Below are positions 33,471 to 45,512 of a stretch of DNA of 64,000 bases, piece by piece. The stretch lies in NCBI GenBank assembly GCA_031771865.1, contig JASISA010000001.1, positions 1,984,001 through 2,048,000 on the forward strand. The letters run 5' to 3'. A program made the translations under genes and the position numbers. The notes beneath the pieces are model-generated. The model saw only the letters and a program-made list of their open reading frames with translations, was not told the origin of the DNA and made no database searches. Each line of letters starts with the position of its first letter. Positions within the stretch are counted from its first letter, which is position 1. Origin of the DNA: Nothophaeocryptopus gaeumannii. Lineage: Eukaryota; Ascomycota; Dothideomycetes; Mycosphaerellales; Mycosphaerellaceae.

Positions 33471-35698
33471 ATGCCCTGCAGATTAGGAGTCACGGGCTCT
33501 CGTTTAAGGCACCTTTCCATTCTTTGCATTTCGAAGACAACCTCTCCGCAAAAGGCCTTCAATCCACCTTCTGGCCCATTAAGTGCCACTCGGCAGCTTT
33601 CGTGCTCAAGTCAGCTCCAGAGATTCCAAGTCGGTGCCAGAACACGAAACAAGCGAGCTCCAGCAACAATGCCAGTCGACTACAAGACGCTAGCTGGCCA
33701 GGAGTTCAGCAGAGACGCATTTGAGTCTCTTCTCCGCCGCAAGGTGTTTCTTTGGCAATCATTCGAGCCCTACGGAGCCACAAAAGGTCTTTTCGACTAT
33801 GGCCCTCCACTTGAGACCCTTGAGGCAGAGGTCATCAACATCTGGAGAGATCACTTCATCAGGGCAGAGAAGATGATGTCCTTGAAATGCTCTATGCTTA
33901 CTCCTTATACTGTCCTGAAGACTTCTGGCCACGTGGACAAGTTTGCAGACTACATGTGCAAGGATCCCAAGACTGGTGAGATTCTGCGCTCAGACCATTT
34001 GATCAAGGATGTCATTGAGACGCGGCTCAAGGGTGACCGAGAAGCTCGTGGCGAGAAGGTCGAGGAAGTGGATGATCCCAAAAAGAAGAAGAAGGCATCG
34101 AAGGTCGCCAAGACGGCAGTGAAATTGGACGATGCTGTTGTCAAAGAGTATGAGCATCTTCTTGCCACCCTCGATGACTGCACTGGCGAGGATATGGGCG
34201 CTTTGATCAAGAAGCACGATATCAGAAACCCAATTTCTGGTAACGAGGTCGAGCCACCAGTCTCCGTCAACCTCATGTTTCAGACCCAGATCGGTGCCTC
34301 TGGGAAGGAGCCCGCCTTCCTTCGCCCCGAGACCGCACAGGGTCAATTCCTATCGTTCCAGAAGCTCCTCGAGTACAGCGATGGTCAACTGCCATTCGCC
34401 TCTGCCTCCATCGGATACTCTTTCCGAAACGAGCTCTCGCCTCGCTCTGGTCTCCTCCGTGTGCGTGAGTTCTTGATGGCAGAGGTCGAGCACTTCGTCG
34501 ACCCACTGAGCGGCAAGAAGCACCCCAAGTTCGCAAGCGTAAGAGATGTCAAGCTTCCACTTTTGGACCGCGACAATCAAAGCGCCGGTGGTTCTGAGCC
34601 CCAGGTCATGACCATCGGCGAGGCCGTGGACACAAAGCTGGTCGACAACGAGACGCTCGGATATTTCCTCGTTCGCATCAAGTCCTTCATGGAGAAGATC
34701 GGTGTCGATCAGACCAAGCTGCGCTTCAGACAGCACATGGCAAACGAAATGGCTCACTATGCTGCCGACTGCTGGGACTGTGAGCTCCTCAGCTCCTACG
34801 GCTGGATTGAGTGTGTCGGTTGTGCCGACCGCAGCGCATACGATTTAAGCGTGCATATGAAGGCCACTGGCGTGCCACTCCAAGTACGAGAGCCCCTGAA
34901 AGAACCAAAGAAGATCACGGAGTGGGTTGCACAGCTTGACAAGAAGAAGTCTGGCCCGAAGTTCAAGAAGGACGCTGGCAAAGTCCAGGCCGCTCTTGAC
35001 GCCCTGACCCAAGACGTCAAGGAGAAGCTCAGCATCAGCCTGGAGAAAGAGGGCAAGGTCGAAGTCGAAGTTCCTGAGATCGAGGCTGGCAAAGTGCAGC
35101 TCGAAAAGGACCTTGTCAAGATTGAGAAGGAGAGCAGGACGAAAACTATGCGCGAGTACATTCCCAACGTCATCGAACCATCTTTCGGTATTGGGCGGAT
35201 CCTGTACAGCTTGATGGAGCACGTCTACTGGACTCGTGAAGGTGACGAGGCACGATCGGTAGGTGTCATCGTAACATTGATCTGCGTTCGTTTGCTAATG
35301 TGTTTCAGGTCATGTCCTTCAAGCCAACTGTCGCACCAGTCAAGGTTCTCGTTGTCCCACTTCAGAAGGACACTCGCTTCGCTCCTCTTGTCCAGCGGCT
35401 TGAACAAAGCCTTGACGACGATGCCATCTCTTTCAAGGTTGACCAGTCTGGAGTCAGCATTGGCAAGCGCTACTCTCGCAACGATGAGCTTGGGATCCCA
35501 TTCGGCATTACTGTCGACTATCAGAGCTTGGAGGATAACACTTTCACCCTTCGAGATCGTGACTCAACGAAGCAGGTCCGGGCCAGTCTGGACCAGATCC
35601 TCGAGGCCATCAGCAAGATGGTCAAGGGAAAGGAGTTTTGGGCGGACGTGCAGAAGCGCCTGCCTGCTTTCGAGAGCAAGGAGGAAGACAAGGAATAA
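33471..35698 (+). CDS. GRS1: Glycyl-tRNA synthetase, with possible alternative start for a mitochondrial form
   Basis: Two exons, up to 35258 and 35309-35698 (intron 50 nt, GTAGGT/TTTCAG). From ATG 33669 (MPVDYKTLAGQEF) the protein is 659 residues, the cytosolic form. An in-frame ATG at 33471 adds 66 residues rich in Arg/Ser and free of acidic residues (MPCRLGVTGSRLRHLSI...), which looks like a mitochondrial presequence. Class II synthetase motifs are clear: FLRPETAQGQFLSF, motif 2 FRNELSPRSGLLRVREF with MAEVEHF, and motif 3 EPSFGIGRILYSLMEH; the anticodon-binding domain fills the last 130 residues (APVKVLVVPLQ...). Yeast GRS1 makes both forms from one gene by alternative initiation, so the same is inferred here. 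Confidence 0.95.
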
Positions 35699-37056
35699 GC
35701 ATGCGGCGACGTTTGCTCATGCTTGATGATGTGACACGACACGTTGGCCCAACATTCGATGCGGACGACATCTGAAGAGCTGCGGGTTCGAGCAACGCCA
35801 GCGAGGCTGACGAGTGGACGCGATGCATGACTGGATGGTAGCAATAGCGAGCACAGGGAATTGACAGGCACGTCACACAGCAATGTATGTATGTATGTAG
35901 TGTTCGAGTGCAGAGTCGGGATTGGGAGGCTCAAAGTCAAAGAGAAAGGAAAAGTCCTGCGTAACAGTTCGCATGGCGCTTGCGCAGTGACAACACACGA
36001 CTGGCATCCTCCCGACGTAACTTAGCTAGCACCAAGGAACATGCCAGCTCAGAGACGGTCTTCCCCGTCTTCCCCATGGCGCCTTCTGCCGCCCCATTTA
36101 TCAGCGTGTCAGGTTATGCGAATGGTACATGTAAAGCGTGGGCAATCGGAGAGGCGTCAGGAGATCGCATTGGAGGCACGATGGTCGGAAGAGAAGCAGT
36201 CAGACGGTCAACGAGCTGCTTTTCCACTGTGCGGCGTGTGGTCTGCGGTCTGCATTGCTTCTGCAGCATCTCATCCCACCGCAGCGCGTGGCCGGGACGG
36301 TCCAGTCACTTCGCGTGCATTTTGAGCCGAGTAGTCTGCTCTACCAACGACTGCGCTCCCACCGCTCTCTTTTCGCAACAACTAGATATCCCCACTCTCT
36401 CGCGGACCGCGCAGTGTTGTTGTGAGTTCTACATTGTTGAAACCCAAGTCGCAGCCGCTCGGAGACTCGGAAGTCGTACCGACGAGCCTCTCCACTCCCT
36501 CCGCAGTCGTGCAGTCGTCTTGGCGCCCGAGGCGATTCGTCTCTTCTCATTTGAAGCGGCTGGCACCTTGCCGGACATTCCAACGTTTTCATTCGTCCTT
36601 TCCCTCATCCATTCAGAAGCCGGACACAGAAGCAGGGAAGGTCGCCTCGGTCGTCACTTAGTGACCTGTGTGAGTATCAACAAACAGCACCCGCGTCCGG
36701 GCGCCATGAACTGTCGCGTCAAAAGGCCTTCCGTCATGGCGTTGCTGCGGTCGCAATCGCGCATTTGTCGACGACGACTGACCATTGTAGTTATCGAGCA
36801 GACATATTCACGGTATTGGGAGACTCCACTCTTAGAACCACGCGAACGAACGAACGAGCGAGCAGAAACATAGACGGTATCACGACCACATTGCAAGACG
36901 AGACTGAACGCGCGCATCGTACGAGCACCGAGCAAGACCGTCTGGTCCGTCACCGCATTTTCGTGGCGCGCGACGACGTCAACCCTCAGCGCATCCGGTC
37001 GCGTGCGTTAAGGTCGGACAGCGCATTACTGTCGCGTGCACGCCGCGAACGTCGAG
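35699..37056. other. Intergenic, 5' region of the HAP5-like gene
   Basis: About 1.36 kb. A 297-codon + strand open frame (35980-36873) begins at GTG and has the Ser/Arg/Leu mix of a chance frame; I do not call it. A (GTAT)4 run lies near 35884-35899. Confidence 0.4.
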
Positions 37057-38140
37057 ATGCAGTTTAACAATCCCGTTCCACCGCAGCCGCAGGCGCAACC
37101 GCCCAAGAGGTATGATGGGAAGAATGGCGCGCCAATTTACGATCACAACCACGGGGGACACTATGGAGCCAGCGCCGCCATTGCTGCTCAAGGGCATGCG
37201 CCGCCGCCAGAGACGTTCCAGGGCCATTGGTCAAATGTGAGTAGTCTTCGCGACAGTGGAAAGTGGTTGAATCCGACTGACGATGACGATGACGATGTAG
37301 GTGTCGCAAGGGCTTTCAGGACCTTACCGTGATATTCTCAACACCTACTGGCAGAACCAAGTCACCAAGTTGGAGACGGAAGAACATGACTACAAGCTGC
37401 ACCAACTACCACTTGCGCGGATAAAAAAGGTCATGAAGGCCGACCCCGAAGTCAAGATGATCAGCGCAGAGGCACCGATCCTATTCGCGAAGGGTTGCGA
37501 CATTTTTATCACAGAGCTGACCATGCGCGCGTGGATACATGCCGAGGAGAACAAGCGACGTACTCTTCAAAGAAGTGATATTGCCTCTGCTCTCGCTAAG
37601 AGCGACATGTTCGACTTCCTCATCGACATCGTCCCCCGTGAGGATGCCACGCCCCAGCACAAGCGGCGACCTGAGTATAGCACACCAGTCGGCACATATC
37701 AAGTACCAGATCCGAACCAGGGCGGTGCGCCTCAAGGCGGTATGGAGCCGCAACCTCAGATGGGAGGCCCACCGGACTTTGGTGGCGTGGATCAACAGCA
37801 CATGCCGCCCCAGCCTCAGTATCAGCAGCAGATGGGCGCATATCCTCCACCTCAGCAGCAGCCCCAGTATGGAGGACAGCAGATGTTCGATCCTAACATG
37901 TACGCGCAACAACCATCGACATATCCTATGGGGCAGATGCAAGGCATGCCACAGCAGAATGTAAGTTTCCCGATCCTACTCTGATTGATGATGGCTGAGA
38001 GTTGCTGACAGTCGTAGATGTATCAACAACCCGGACAACCCCCGCACCCGCAGATGGGCCCGCAGTATCAATCGAATCAGCAAGGAGGCGAAGACCAAGA
38101 CGCGGAGGGCGAGCAGGACTATGGCGGCGGTGCTGGTTAG
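37057..38140 (+). CDS. HAP5: CCAAT-binding complex subunit HAP5/HapE (NF-YC), histone-fold
   Basis: Three exons, 37057-37236, 37301-37960 and 38018-38140, all in phase 0; 320 residues. The histone-fold domain starts at about residue 85: LPLARIKKVMKADPEVKMISAEAPILFAKGCDIFITELTMRAW, then RRTLQRSDIASALAKSDMFDFLIDIVPRED. It is preceded by GHWSNVSQGLSGPYRDILNTYWQ, the fungal extension found in HapE-type proteins. The C-terminal half is Gln/Pro/Met/Gly rich, activation-like. With HapB and HapC it binds CCAAT boxes as a nuclear trimer, and via HapX controls iron and redox response. The first intron ends in a (GATGAC)n-like tract next to the acceptor. Confidence 0.93.
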
Positions 38141-38757
38141 TATCCACCACGGCCTTACTGTTCTACTGCTCCCATCGACAACAACGGGAATGGTCATCGA
38201 AGCCAGGATCTCACCATTTCTACACCTTCACACCGCGGTAAGAACACAACGAAGGAGTGGGCTGGTGGATCGAGACGTTCGTCGAGGTCAACGCGGTCGC
38301 AGGTCTCTCATAAGGAGGAGGCTGTCGAATTGGAGGGGTAGTGAAGCCACTCTGGGTTTCCAAAGACTTGGTAAATAGCTTTGGCACAACGATGAAAACG
38401 AAAATGAAACGAACACTAGACTTGCATGTTCATGCCGCTTCCCCTGTGGCTGACGCAGTTCCAGTCGCAAAAAGTGAGCGCCAAGTAAAGCGCCAGTCGT
38501 GCCACCTGGTGCTCGCACTGGTGGACCCCTGCTCGTCGGACTGCCCCTCAGCCCCTCCTTCCTCACTACTTGCTATTACACTTTGCTTCGTGCAGCGCCT
38601 AGAGTTTCCACATCTTCCTTGTCACATTCGGCGGTCAACACTCGACATCCAACCTGTCGCCGACCTTCATCTGCACTCTTCCTTCTCTCGACGACAGTCA
38701 CTGATCACTTTCGACACCACTTCCAGCTTCAACCAACTCACAGTCACATCAGCAAAC
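38141..38757. other. Intergenic, promoter and leader of malate dehydrogenase
   Basis: About 620 bp. The last 200 bp are C/T rich with CAACTCACAGTCACATC before the ATG, a usual leader of a highly expressed fungal gene. Confidence 0.5.
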
Positions 38758-40022
38758 ATGGTCAAGGCCGGTACGGAGCTCTCCTTCCCCAGCTCAACGA
38801 ATGAGTATTTCTTGAATTACCTTCACGCAGCTATTTGATGTTTCTGGTACAGCGAATGCTAACTTCCACCAGTCGTCGCAGGTGCCTCTGGCGGTATCGG
38901 CCAGCCACTGTCGCTCCTCCTCAAGGCCAGCCCGCTCGTCGACCACCTTTCGCTCTACGATGTTGTGAACACCCCAGGTGTCGCCGCCGACCTCTCACAC
39001 ATTTCCTCCGTCGCTACCATCGATGGCTTCCTTCCCGAGAATGGCGAGGGTATCAAGAAGGCTCTCAAGGGCGCTGACATTGTCGTCATCCCAGCCGGTA
39101 TTCCACGTGAGTACACAACATTTCATTTTTGTAACATGCGGCGTGGCGGAAGGGAAAAGTCGGAACAGCAGATAGCGTCTCGCGTAGCATGACGCTGATA
39201 CTATAACTTGATTCGCAGGCAAGCCAGGCATGACCCGTGATGATCTGTTCAAGATCAACGCCGGTATCGTGAAGGGCCTCATCGAGGGCATCGCCGAGAA
39301 CTGCCCTGATGCCTACATTCTGGTCATCTCCAACCCAGTCAACAGCACGGTTCCAATCGCCGCCGAGGTCCTCAAGAACGCTGGCAAGTTCAACCCACAG
39401 AAGCTGTTTGGTGTTACCACCCTCGATGTCGTCCGTGCCGAGACCTTCGTCCAGTCCATCACCGGCGAGAAGGACCCAGCCAAGACTGTCATTCCAGTTA
39501 TCGGTGGTCACTCTGGCGAGACCATTGTGCCACTGTTCTCTCAGGCGAAGCCACTCGTGAACATCCCAGCAGACAAGCTCGATGCTCTGACCAACCGTAA
39601 GTCACACTATGCCCACTTGAGAAGACTACCGCTAATTTCTACACCCAGGCGTCCAGTTCGGCGGTGACGAGGTCGTCAAGGCCAAGGATGGCGCTGGTTC
39701 CGCTACCCTCTCCATGGCTTACGCTGGTTTCCGCTTCGCTGAGAAGGTCATCCAGGCCGCCAAGGGCCAGAGCGGTATTGTTGAGCCGACCTTCGTCTAC
39801 CTGCCAGGTGTGCCAGGCGGTGACGAGATCGCCAAGGAGACCGGCCTCGAGTACTTCTCCGTGCCAGTCGAGCTCGGCAAGAGTGGCGCTCAGAAGGCGA
39901 TCAACATCGTCAAGGAGGCGAACGACTACGAGAAGAAGCTTCTTACGAAGTGTTACGAGGGTCTGCAGGGGAATATTGAGAAGGGAATCGACTTCGTCAA
40001 GAACCCACCACCACCAAAGTAA
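38758..40022 (+). CDS. Malate dehydrogenase, NAD-dependent, cytosolic type
   Basis: Four exons: 38758-38770 (13 nt only), 38873-39106, 39219-39596 and 39649-40022; 332 residues. It reduces oxaloacetate to malate with NADH. The opening MVKAVVAGASGGIGQPLSLLLK has no targeting peptide, so the cytosolic form is inferred. NAD-binding GASGGIG, the loop PRKPGMTRDDLF, ISNPVNSTVPIAAEV and the catalytic His in PVIGGHSGETIVPL are present. Codon use is strongly C-ending, in line with high expression. The stop is TAA after PPPPK; the same bases also form a donor (GTAAGT) with an acceptor at 40074 (CCGAACAG), which would give PPPPKQ, so a fourth intron at the very end is possible. Confidence 0.95.
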
Positions 40023-40449
40023 GTTTTACACTGCGGCATTGCTAATGAGTCGTTCACTGACCACCTCCGAACAGGCAGTAAGCGTGTGCAATGACCGGCC
40101 GGACCGGCCACCACCCTCACACTGAACATGGTACGATGACACGAGCGTGATGAGCTCATATGCTTTCGATGGGGACATAGCGATGCGACATACAGAAATG
40201 CATAGCCTGTAGAATGAGACCAAAAGCTTCTTTGGTATCTGTTGTCTCTTTTCATTCCGTCTCATTACACATCTCTACGTCTGCTTGGTGGGGATGTGGC
40301 TACTCGAGCCATGCTTCGCGCCTCGGCGAGTGTTCATGTGAAGGCCCGGGAGAAATCGGAACGTGCCACTGCAGTCGTATATGCCTCTCATGGGGAGAAC
40401 TTTAAGCCTCGGCATTTGGGAGAGGTCCGCGTCTGCTTGCGTAACTCTC
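40023..40449. other. Intergenic between convergent genes
   Basis: About 430 bp of 3' flanks; possible last intron of malate dehydrogenase at its left edge. Nothing else seen. Confidence 0.4.
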
Positions 40450-41416
40450 TCATGCTTTCGCGCCTTTGGTCTTGATCTGAAATGTCGCAGAGGGAATCTC
40501 CGTCGTCTCTGCTGTAATGCTGACGTCTATGCCTAGCCCTTGCAGTGCGCCTCGGATCACGCCGCAGGGAAAGTAGAGGTACTGATTACCAGTCAGCCAA
40601 ATTAACTTAGAGCTGGGGGAGGTGTTAGGTGTGGGTACTGATTATGACTTACCGACTGCGCTCTCCGTAACGCGTCCTCGCTTGCTTTGGGCCCGGCTCT
40701 CCTATCGACACTCATCCTCGCTATGGGTGGAAAGCGGGAATCGGTTAAGACGAAGACGCCGCGATGGTTTGTTTTAAGGTTGTCGATTTGTTTGTGGAAG
40801 AGGAGGGTCCAGAGGTCTTTGCAGATGAATTTTATGGCGTCGAGGGGGGTGGAAGGGCGGGGTTTGTTTGAGGAGAAGCTGGGCAGAAGACGGAAATATC
40901 AGCCTACATTCCCCACAAAAATTGACGGGATGGCTTTTGAAAGTATGAGTGAGGGTGGACGAGGAGTGGAGTGCATACCTACCGCTCTACCAATCCTTGC
41001 CCGACTCGATATCCTAACCCGTCTAATCGCCAAAACACCGCTTCGCGCGTCTCGTCGTCCATGACTGTCGGTGCGCCTGGAACGCCTGTACTCGTGCTCG
41101 TGCCATCTCCTGCTGTTGTAGACTCTTTCACCGAGCTTGTCGCTCCTCCTTCTGTGACCGTTATTGTGGGTGCGGAACTATCTCTTGTCTGTCCTCGAGA
41201 GGTGGTTCTCGCGAGTGTGTTTGGGAGTGCGCCGTTGCCGTTGAAGATTTTGGATCGCCGGAATTCTTCTATGAGCGCTTGTTCGCGGGCGTGTAATTGG
41301 TCTGTTATTCTTTGCGCGAGGGGTACGAGTTCGATTAGGAGGAAGTCGAGGCAGGATACGGAGACTTTGGGGTTTTGGATGTCGTCGTCTGGGAGTTGGG
41401 CTGTTGGTTTGGACAT
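40450..41416 (-). CDS. TRAPP complex subunit Trs33 (TRAPPC6 family)
   Basis: Three exons, 40983-41416, 40653-40878 and 40450-40581, with GT-AG introns of 104 and 71 nt; 263 residues. The Bet3-like fold motifs are VSCLDFLLIELVPLAQRI near the start, ALGYRVGQGLVERFSSNKPR-type block (here LDGLGYRVGQGLVERF), DAIKFICKDLWTLLFHKQIDNLKTNHRGVFVLTD and the end YLYFPCGVIRGALQGLGIDVSITAE. TRAPP complexes activate Rab GTPases of the Golgi; Trs33 is a core subunit. A Ser/Thr-rich insert of about 60 residues sits in the first exon, a usual fungal insertion. Exon phases agree at both junctions. Confidence 0.88.
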
Positions 41417-43136
41417 GGTCAAGAGGATTGAGGCCTCAGCCTGTCATTTGCAAAATTGTCTTTCTCGAAGCGCTGTGATTGGCACCCAGAATGAAGAGAT
41501 ATAGAGAAGGTATGTACATCTCATGAGTCTTGATGGTGGTCTCAATTGGGTTTCGATGAAGTCAGCTGTGACTCATGCCTCAGGCATGATTCCAAATGGT
41601 CTGAGCGCATTTGCGGAGAGAGCGCAGTCTCCTTTCTCCTGTCAAGACAGAACACGCCAGCTGAATGTATTTCATCCAAGTCCTGTCTCCGAAAGTCACG
41701 ATGACTTGCCCAATATCTGAGGTCCAGGACTTGATGTAAGGTCCGCAAGACGCTCAATCTTCACCATCAAATCTACAAAGCTTTCCCGAGTCTGGCCTGC
41801 TACCCATGGATCACCCGATTGTCTCTGCCAGACCTGGAGGCAGCATGTCGATCGTTGTGCTGGCTGTTGTTGATCTTGTTCCTCCTTTGGGAAGGAGCCA
41901 TGAGTGGATGCGATCGACCATCTCGCACTCTGTCCTTGAAACCAGAATGCGCGACCCATCGCCGTCGATTGGGACCGAGAAATAGCAGGCCAATTTGGCA
42001 TTCGCTATCTGTCGTGCAACACAGGATGCGGAGGCTATGGATATGCGGACGCATCAACTTGACGCAATGCTGTTCTTCGTTGCAGCATCCCTGCGACTTC
42101 ATTGTGATCTTCCACTTGCAGCTGTTGTTATTGTATGGCATGGTGTTGGCCATAATGAAGTCTTACGAACAGCTGACGAAACCCGATGATACGGGACACT
42201 GATTTTCGGCAGTTTGTAAACCGTAGACTTGTGTTACAGCTACCAGACCAAGACTCAGACCAAAGCTTGTTACAGCATTTTTGGATCGCGCCGTTTGTTC
42301 TCTGGTAGCTCGTCTTCTTACACATACGGAGGCATGAGGTACTACTTACAAGTAGCAACCCAGCGCCGACAGGACCGCTCACTGGGCCAGACGGAGGGAA
42401 GAGCAAGTATGCCGGGAAACGCACTGCCAAGTAAGTAGTAACTGTGTTTTGATCTGGTGTAAATCTGCTCATTGGCTTCAGAAACCTTGCAAATGCGGCA
42501 GGATCGATGGGCCTGAGTGAATGATGGCAGTCGGCTTGATACCTGTTCCGATGAGAGTTGGAGAGCAAGGGCACACAACTACCAGAGCAATTACGTGAAT
42601 ATACGAATAGCGACGATGTTATATCGAAAGAGAATATGTCTGTTCGGTCTCTTCGTCATTGCATCTTGCCGGTAAGTGTGCTCATGTGAATTTCTTGGCG
42701 TTCAGGACGCGCTTCTAGAATGGCAATCTCGAGGTGTCGGTATGAAGCATTGATACGTCACTGAAGGCTCACTCCATAACCACATATGAGACCCCAAGCA
42801 CTTCAATTTAGAAAGAGTAAGACGCTGGAATGAATCATTCGTCTCAGCCGCTGTGTCGCACTGGGATAAATGTCTGACACAGCTCATGGTGAGGCAAAAT
42901 GTCTTCACCAGGAACAAGATCCCATAGACGTGCGATGGCGTATATATTTACGACTCTTTGCTCTAATCACCGCAACTCATGCTCCAAAGCCCAAGTCAAC
43001 ATTCGCTATCACATTCCCACCTCCATATATAATCGAGCTGGCCTCCTTACAACAATTACTTCTACAAAAACCGAAGCCTTTCGCAGAAGCTCCAACAAAA
43101 CGTTCGTCCAAGTCATTACCTCCTACAAAGATCAGA
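41417..43136. other. Intergenic, no supported gene
   Basis: About 1.7 kb. Short open frames on both strands, none with domains. A TATA-like TATATATTTA at about 42939-42949 and a C-rich leader after it precede the small open frame at 43137. Confidence 0.35.
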
Positions 43137-43346
43137 ATGCCTACCCCCTCCCGTACCGACACCGCATTTCCTTTGGATCCCTGGGATATTACCATGTGGC
43201 GGAGAAAAGGCGACCGACCTCGCGTTCACACCGAGCGACCTGGCGTCCACATCAATCGACTACTGCAGCCGCGACCTTTGGAGGATAGTGGGAATTTTGC
43301 GCATGCACCATGGGGAGGATGGAGGAGCGGGGAGTATACAGGCTAA
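43137..43346 (+). CDS. Possible small protein of 69 residues
   Basis: ATG at 43137 after a TATA-like element and a pyrimidine-rich leader of about 190 bp, the arrangement of a real fungal promoter. The product is Pro/Arg/Trp rich (FPLDPWDITMWRRKGDRP, HAPWGGWRSGEYTG) with no known domain. It overlaps the open 3' end of the GH32 pseudogene frame on the other strand. Weak call based on layout only. Confidence 0.28.
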   Translation: MPTPSRTDTAFPLDPWDITMWRRKGDRPRVHTERPGVHINRLLQPRPLEDSGNFAHAPWGGWRSGEYTG

Positions 43347-43599
43347 GGAGGCGTTTGCAAACCACAGAAAGGGATGAAGAAGCTTTTGGAGAAAAGCAGA
43401 GTAGCTTGACTCGGACCACAGAAATCGTTGACATCTTTGCAACCTAGCTGCGTTGGAAATTTGGCGCCTATCAATGACGATAATCTGTACAGTTTCCGAG
43501 AGAGGATTCTCTCCCACACATATCCCATCCACGCTCTTCTGCCACCCTTCATACAACTCGTACCCAACCGGCAGATACGGATTCTCGAATGTGATGTGC

Positions 43600-45512
43600 G
43601 TCTCACAGTACAGTCGATCGTACTTCAGCTCACTTGACGCATTCGCCGGTCGTTCCGGCCACACAACATCGTCCTTCATCTCCCAAAACATGACACTGCT
43701 GACAGGAGTGTTTCCAGACCCAATCAGCGCCGCTCCAGTCGCATCAGCTCTGCTCGGATATACCCAGCTCGTCATCGCGAATCGATCATTGGTGAAGATT
43801 TCCAAGAAGCTTCCATCGACGAAGACGTCCAGAATCATATCCTCAACTGTTCCGTTGGCGAAAGTGAAACGTTCAAAATGTCCAACAAAAGCTCCTTTCC
43901 CAATTCCAGGGGCGCTGAGGAGTGTTGATTGCGAGCGGTCGAGAACGATGGAGTGGTTAGAGAGGTAGTAGCGGATTTGGGTAAACTCTTGGTGGGATGG
44001 GGAAGAGAGGATTTCGATGCCGATGAAGGATTGGTTATTTGATGAGCTGTTGGAGGAAGAGGAGGGTAGGGAGATTTGGAGGTGGTAGTGAGAGCTGTTC
44101 ACTACTGGGAAGTCGTGTCGTCCGTTGATCGTTGTCGTTGTGTTGACGAGGAGCTTTCCTTCGGCTTGGATTGCCTCGACGACGTCTGGGAGCGGGTGCT
44201 GAGCCACGGTCGTTACGGTGTATGTCTTGTTGTCGGCGTTCTTCTCCCAGATCTCTGGAACTTGCTCCACGCCTCCCGCCGGAGCGAGTACGTTGTGTGA
44301 TTTGAGGACATACAGCTCGCGAGGAAGGCCAAGTGAGCCTTGAAACCCCTGTTGCTTGACGCCGACGGTACTGTTCAGGTCCTCGTCGCTCCAGCCCCAG
44401 ACCACCCTTCGATCACTCTTCGAATCATAGAACTGATTGAGTGCGTACAAGTTTCCCCAATCAAGCATACCGCTTGCCTTGGTCACAAACTCCGCACTCC
44501 CATTCTCCATTTTCCTCACATCCTTCAATACAAAAGACTCCAGTGATTCAGTGGATGCCAAGGATCGACATATCCCTCCGCCCCAAAACTCACAATCCAA
44601 TGCGTGATGTTCCCATCACCACCATACTTCTCCTTCTCCACCTCGTCATAGAAACAAGCAAGTTCGAAATTCGCTCCATAGTTCCCCGTCTCCGTTCGAT
44701 GACCGCCAAAAGATTCATTGATCCGCGGCTCCCAAAGCGCGCCTTCGAATGTGCAGGTTGTGAGATCATGCGAATCCGCAGAAGAAAGCGGGATTCGCGG
44801 ACCGACGTCGCGGATTCCGCTCCCAATCGTGAGATATCATTTCGGAGCACCTTCATGTCCCAGGATGGAATCGAGTTTGGGATTCGGTGCAAAGACGGGG
44901 TCTCGGAGACCTGTGACGTTCCAACCGCCTGGTTGGGTATCGAGCCAAGGGTTGCCTTCCCGTTTTTGCCATGTCAAGCCGCCATCAGAGGAAGTGGCGA
45001 TGTTTTGTGTCTCGGTTGCGTATGGGGGTCCGAGCTCGTATGGCTTTTGCCAGTTGTCTGGTAGGACCTCTCCAGTGTACATCAAATTGAGATTGCCATT
45101 CCGTTTTTCATCAAGGCCAACGGGATATGCACCGCCAGAGAAAGCTCCTAGCCAATCGTAGTCGTTTGTGCCGGTGTAGTTGCTGGGTTTGATGGCGAAC
45201 AAGTTTTTATTTCCAAGTGACTAGGCTCTTTGAGATTGCGTGGCCCCAGCTGGTATTCCCGAACTGTGTATGCTGTGGGAAGGCTTGATAGAAGATGTGG
45301 TAAGTGTCTCGAATGGGATCATACATTGGACCACGCGGTTCGTTGACGTGGCCGTTGGGCGCCAGGACATGGTACTATGGACGCCGTCGCAGGTAGAAGG
45401 AGTTGTTTGCTAGTGACTCCAGGTCTGGAGGTAGATTCTCATGGGCAGGAAATTGAGCTTCAGCTAAAGCTACAAAGGCAGCAGCGCCAAAGAGGATTGT
45501 ACCTCGCAGCAT
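43600..45512 (-). pseudogene. GH32 invertase/fructan hydrolase pseudogene
   Basis: Starts at ATG 45512 with a signal peptide (MLRGTILFGAAAFVALAEA). Family motifs: YHVLAPNGHVNEPRGPMYDP, TSWGHAISKSLVTW, GLRDPVF (RDP transition-state site), TCTFEGALWEP (Glu of the EC-type motif changed in context), and the C-terminal sandwich with VFVDGSFLEIFTNDRF. Breaks: TAG at 45377-45375, TAA plus frame change near 45210, TGA after EGAPK near 44838, and a frame change near 44560. The nucleophile motif NDPNG reads NEPRG, so Asp is replaced by Glu even before the breaks. The protein would have been a secreted sucrose or fructan hydrolase. The breaks are mixed types, ordinary decay. Confidence 0.88.

Noticed and set aside
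35980..36873. Plus-strand open frame of 297 codons upstream of the HAP5-like gene
   Set aside because: Starts at GTG, Ser/Arg/Leu-rich chance composition, no homologous motif; probably promoter or leader.
42128..42574. Minus-strand frame of 148 codons in the gap after Trs33
   Set aside because: No domain, overlaps other chance frames, no promoter or splice signals.
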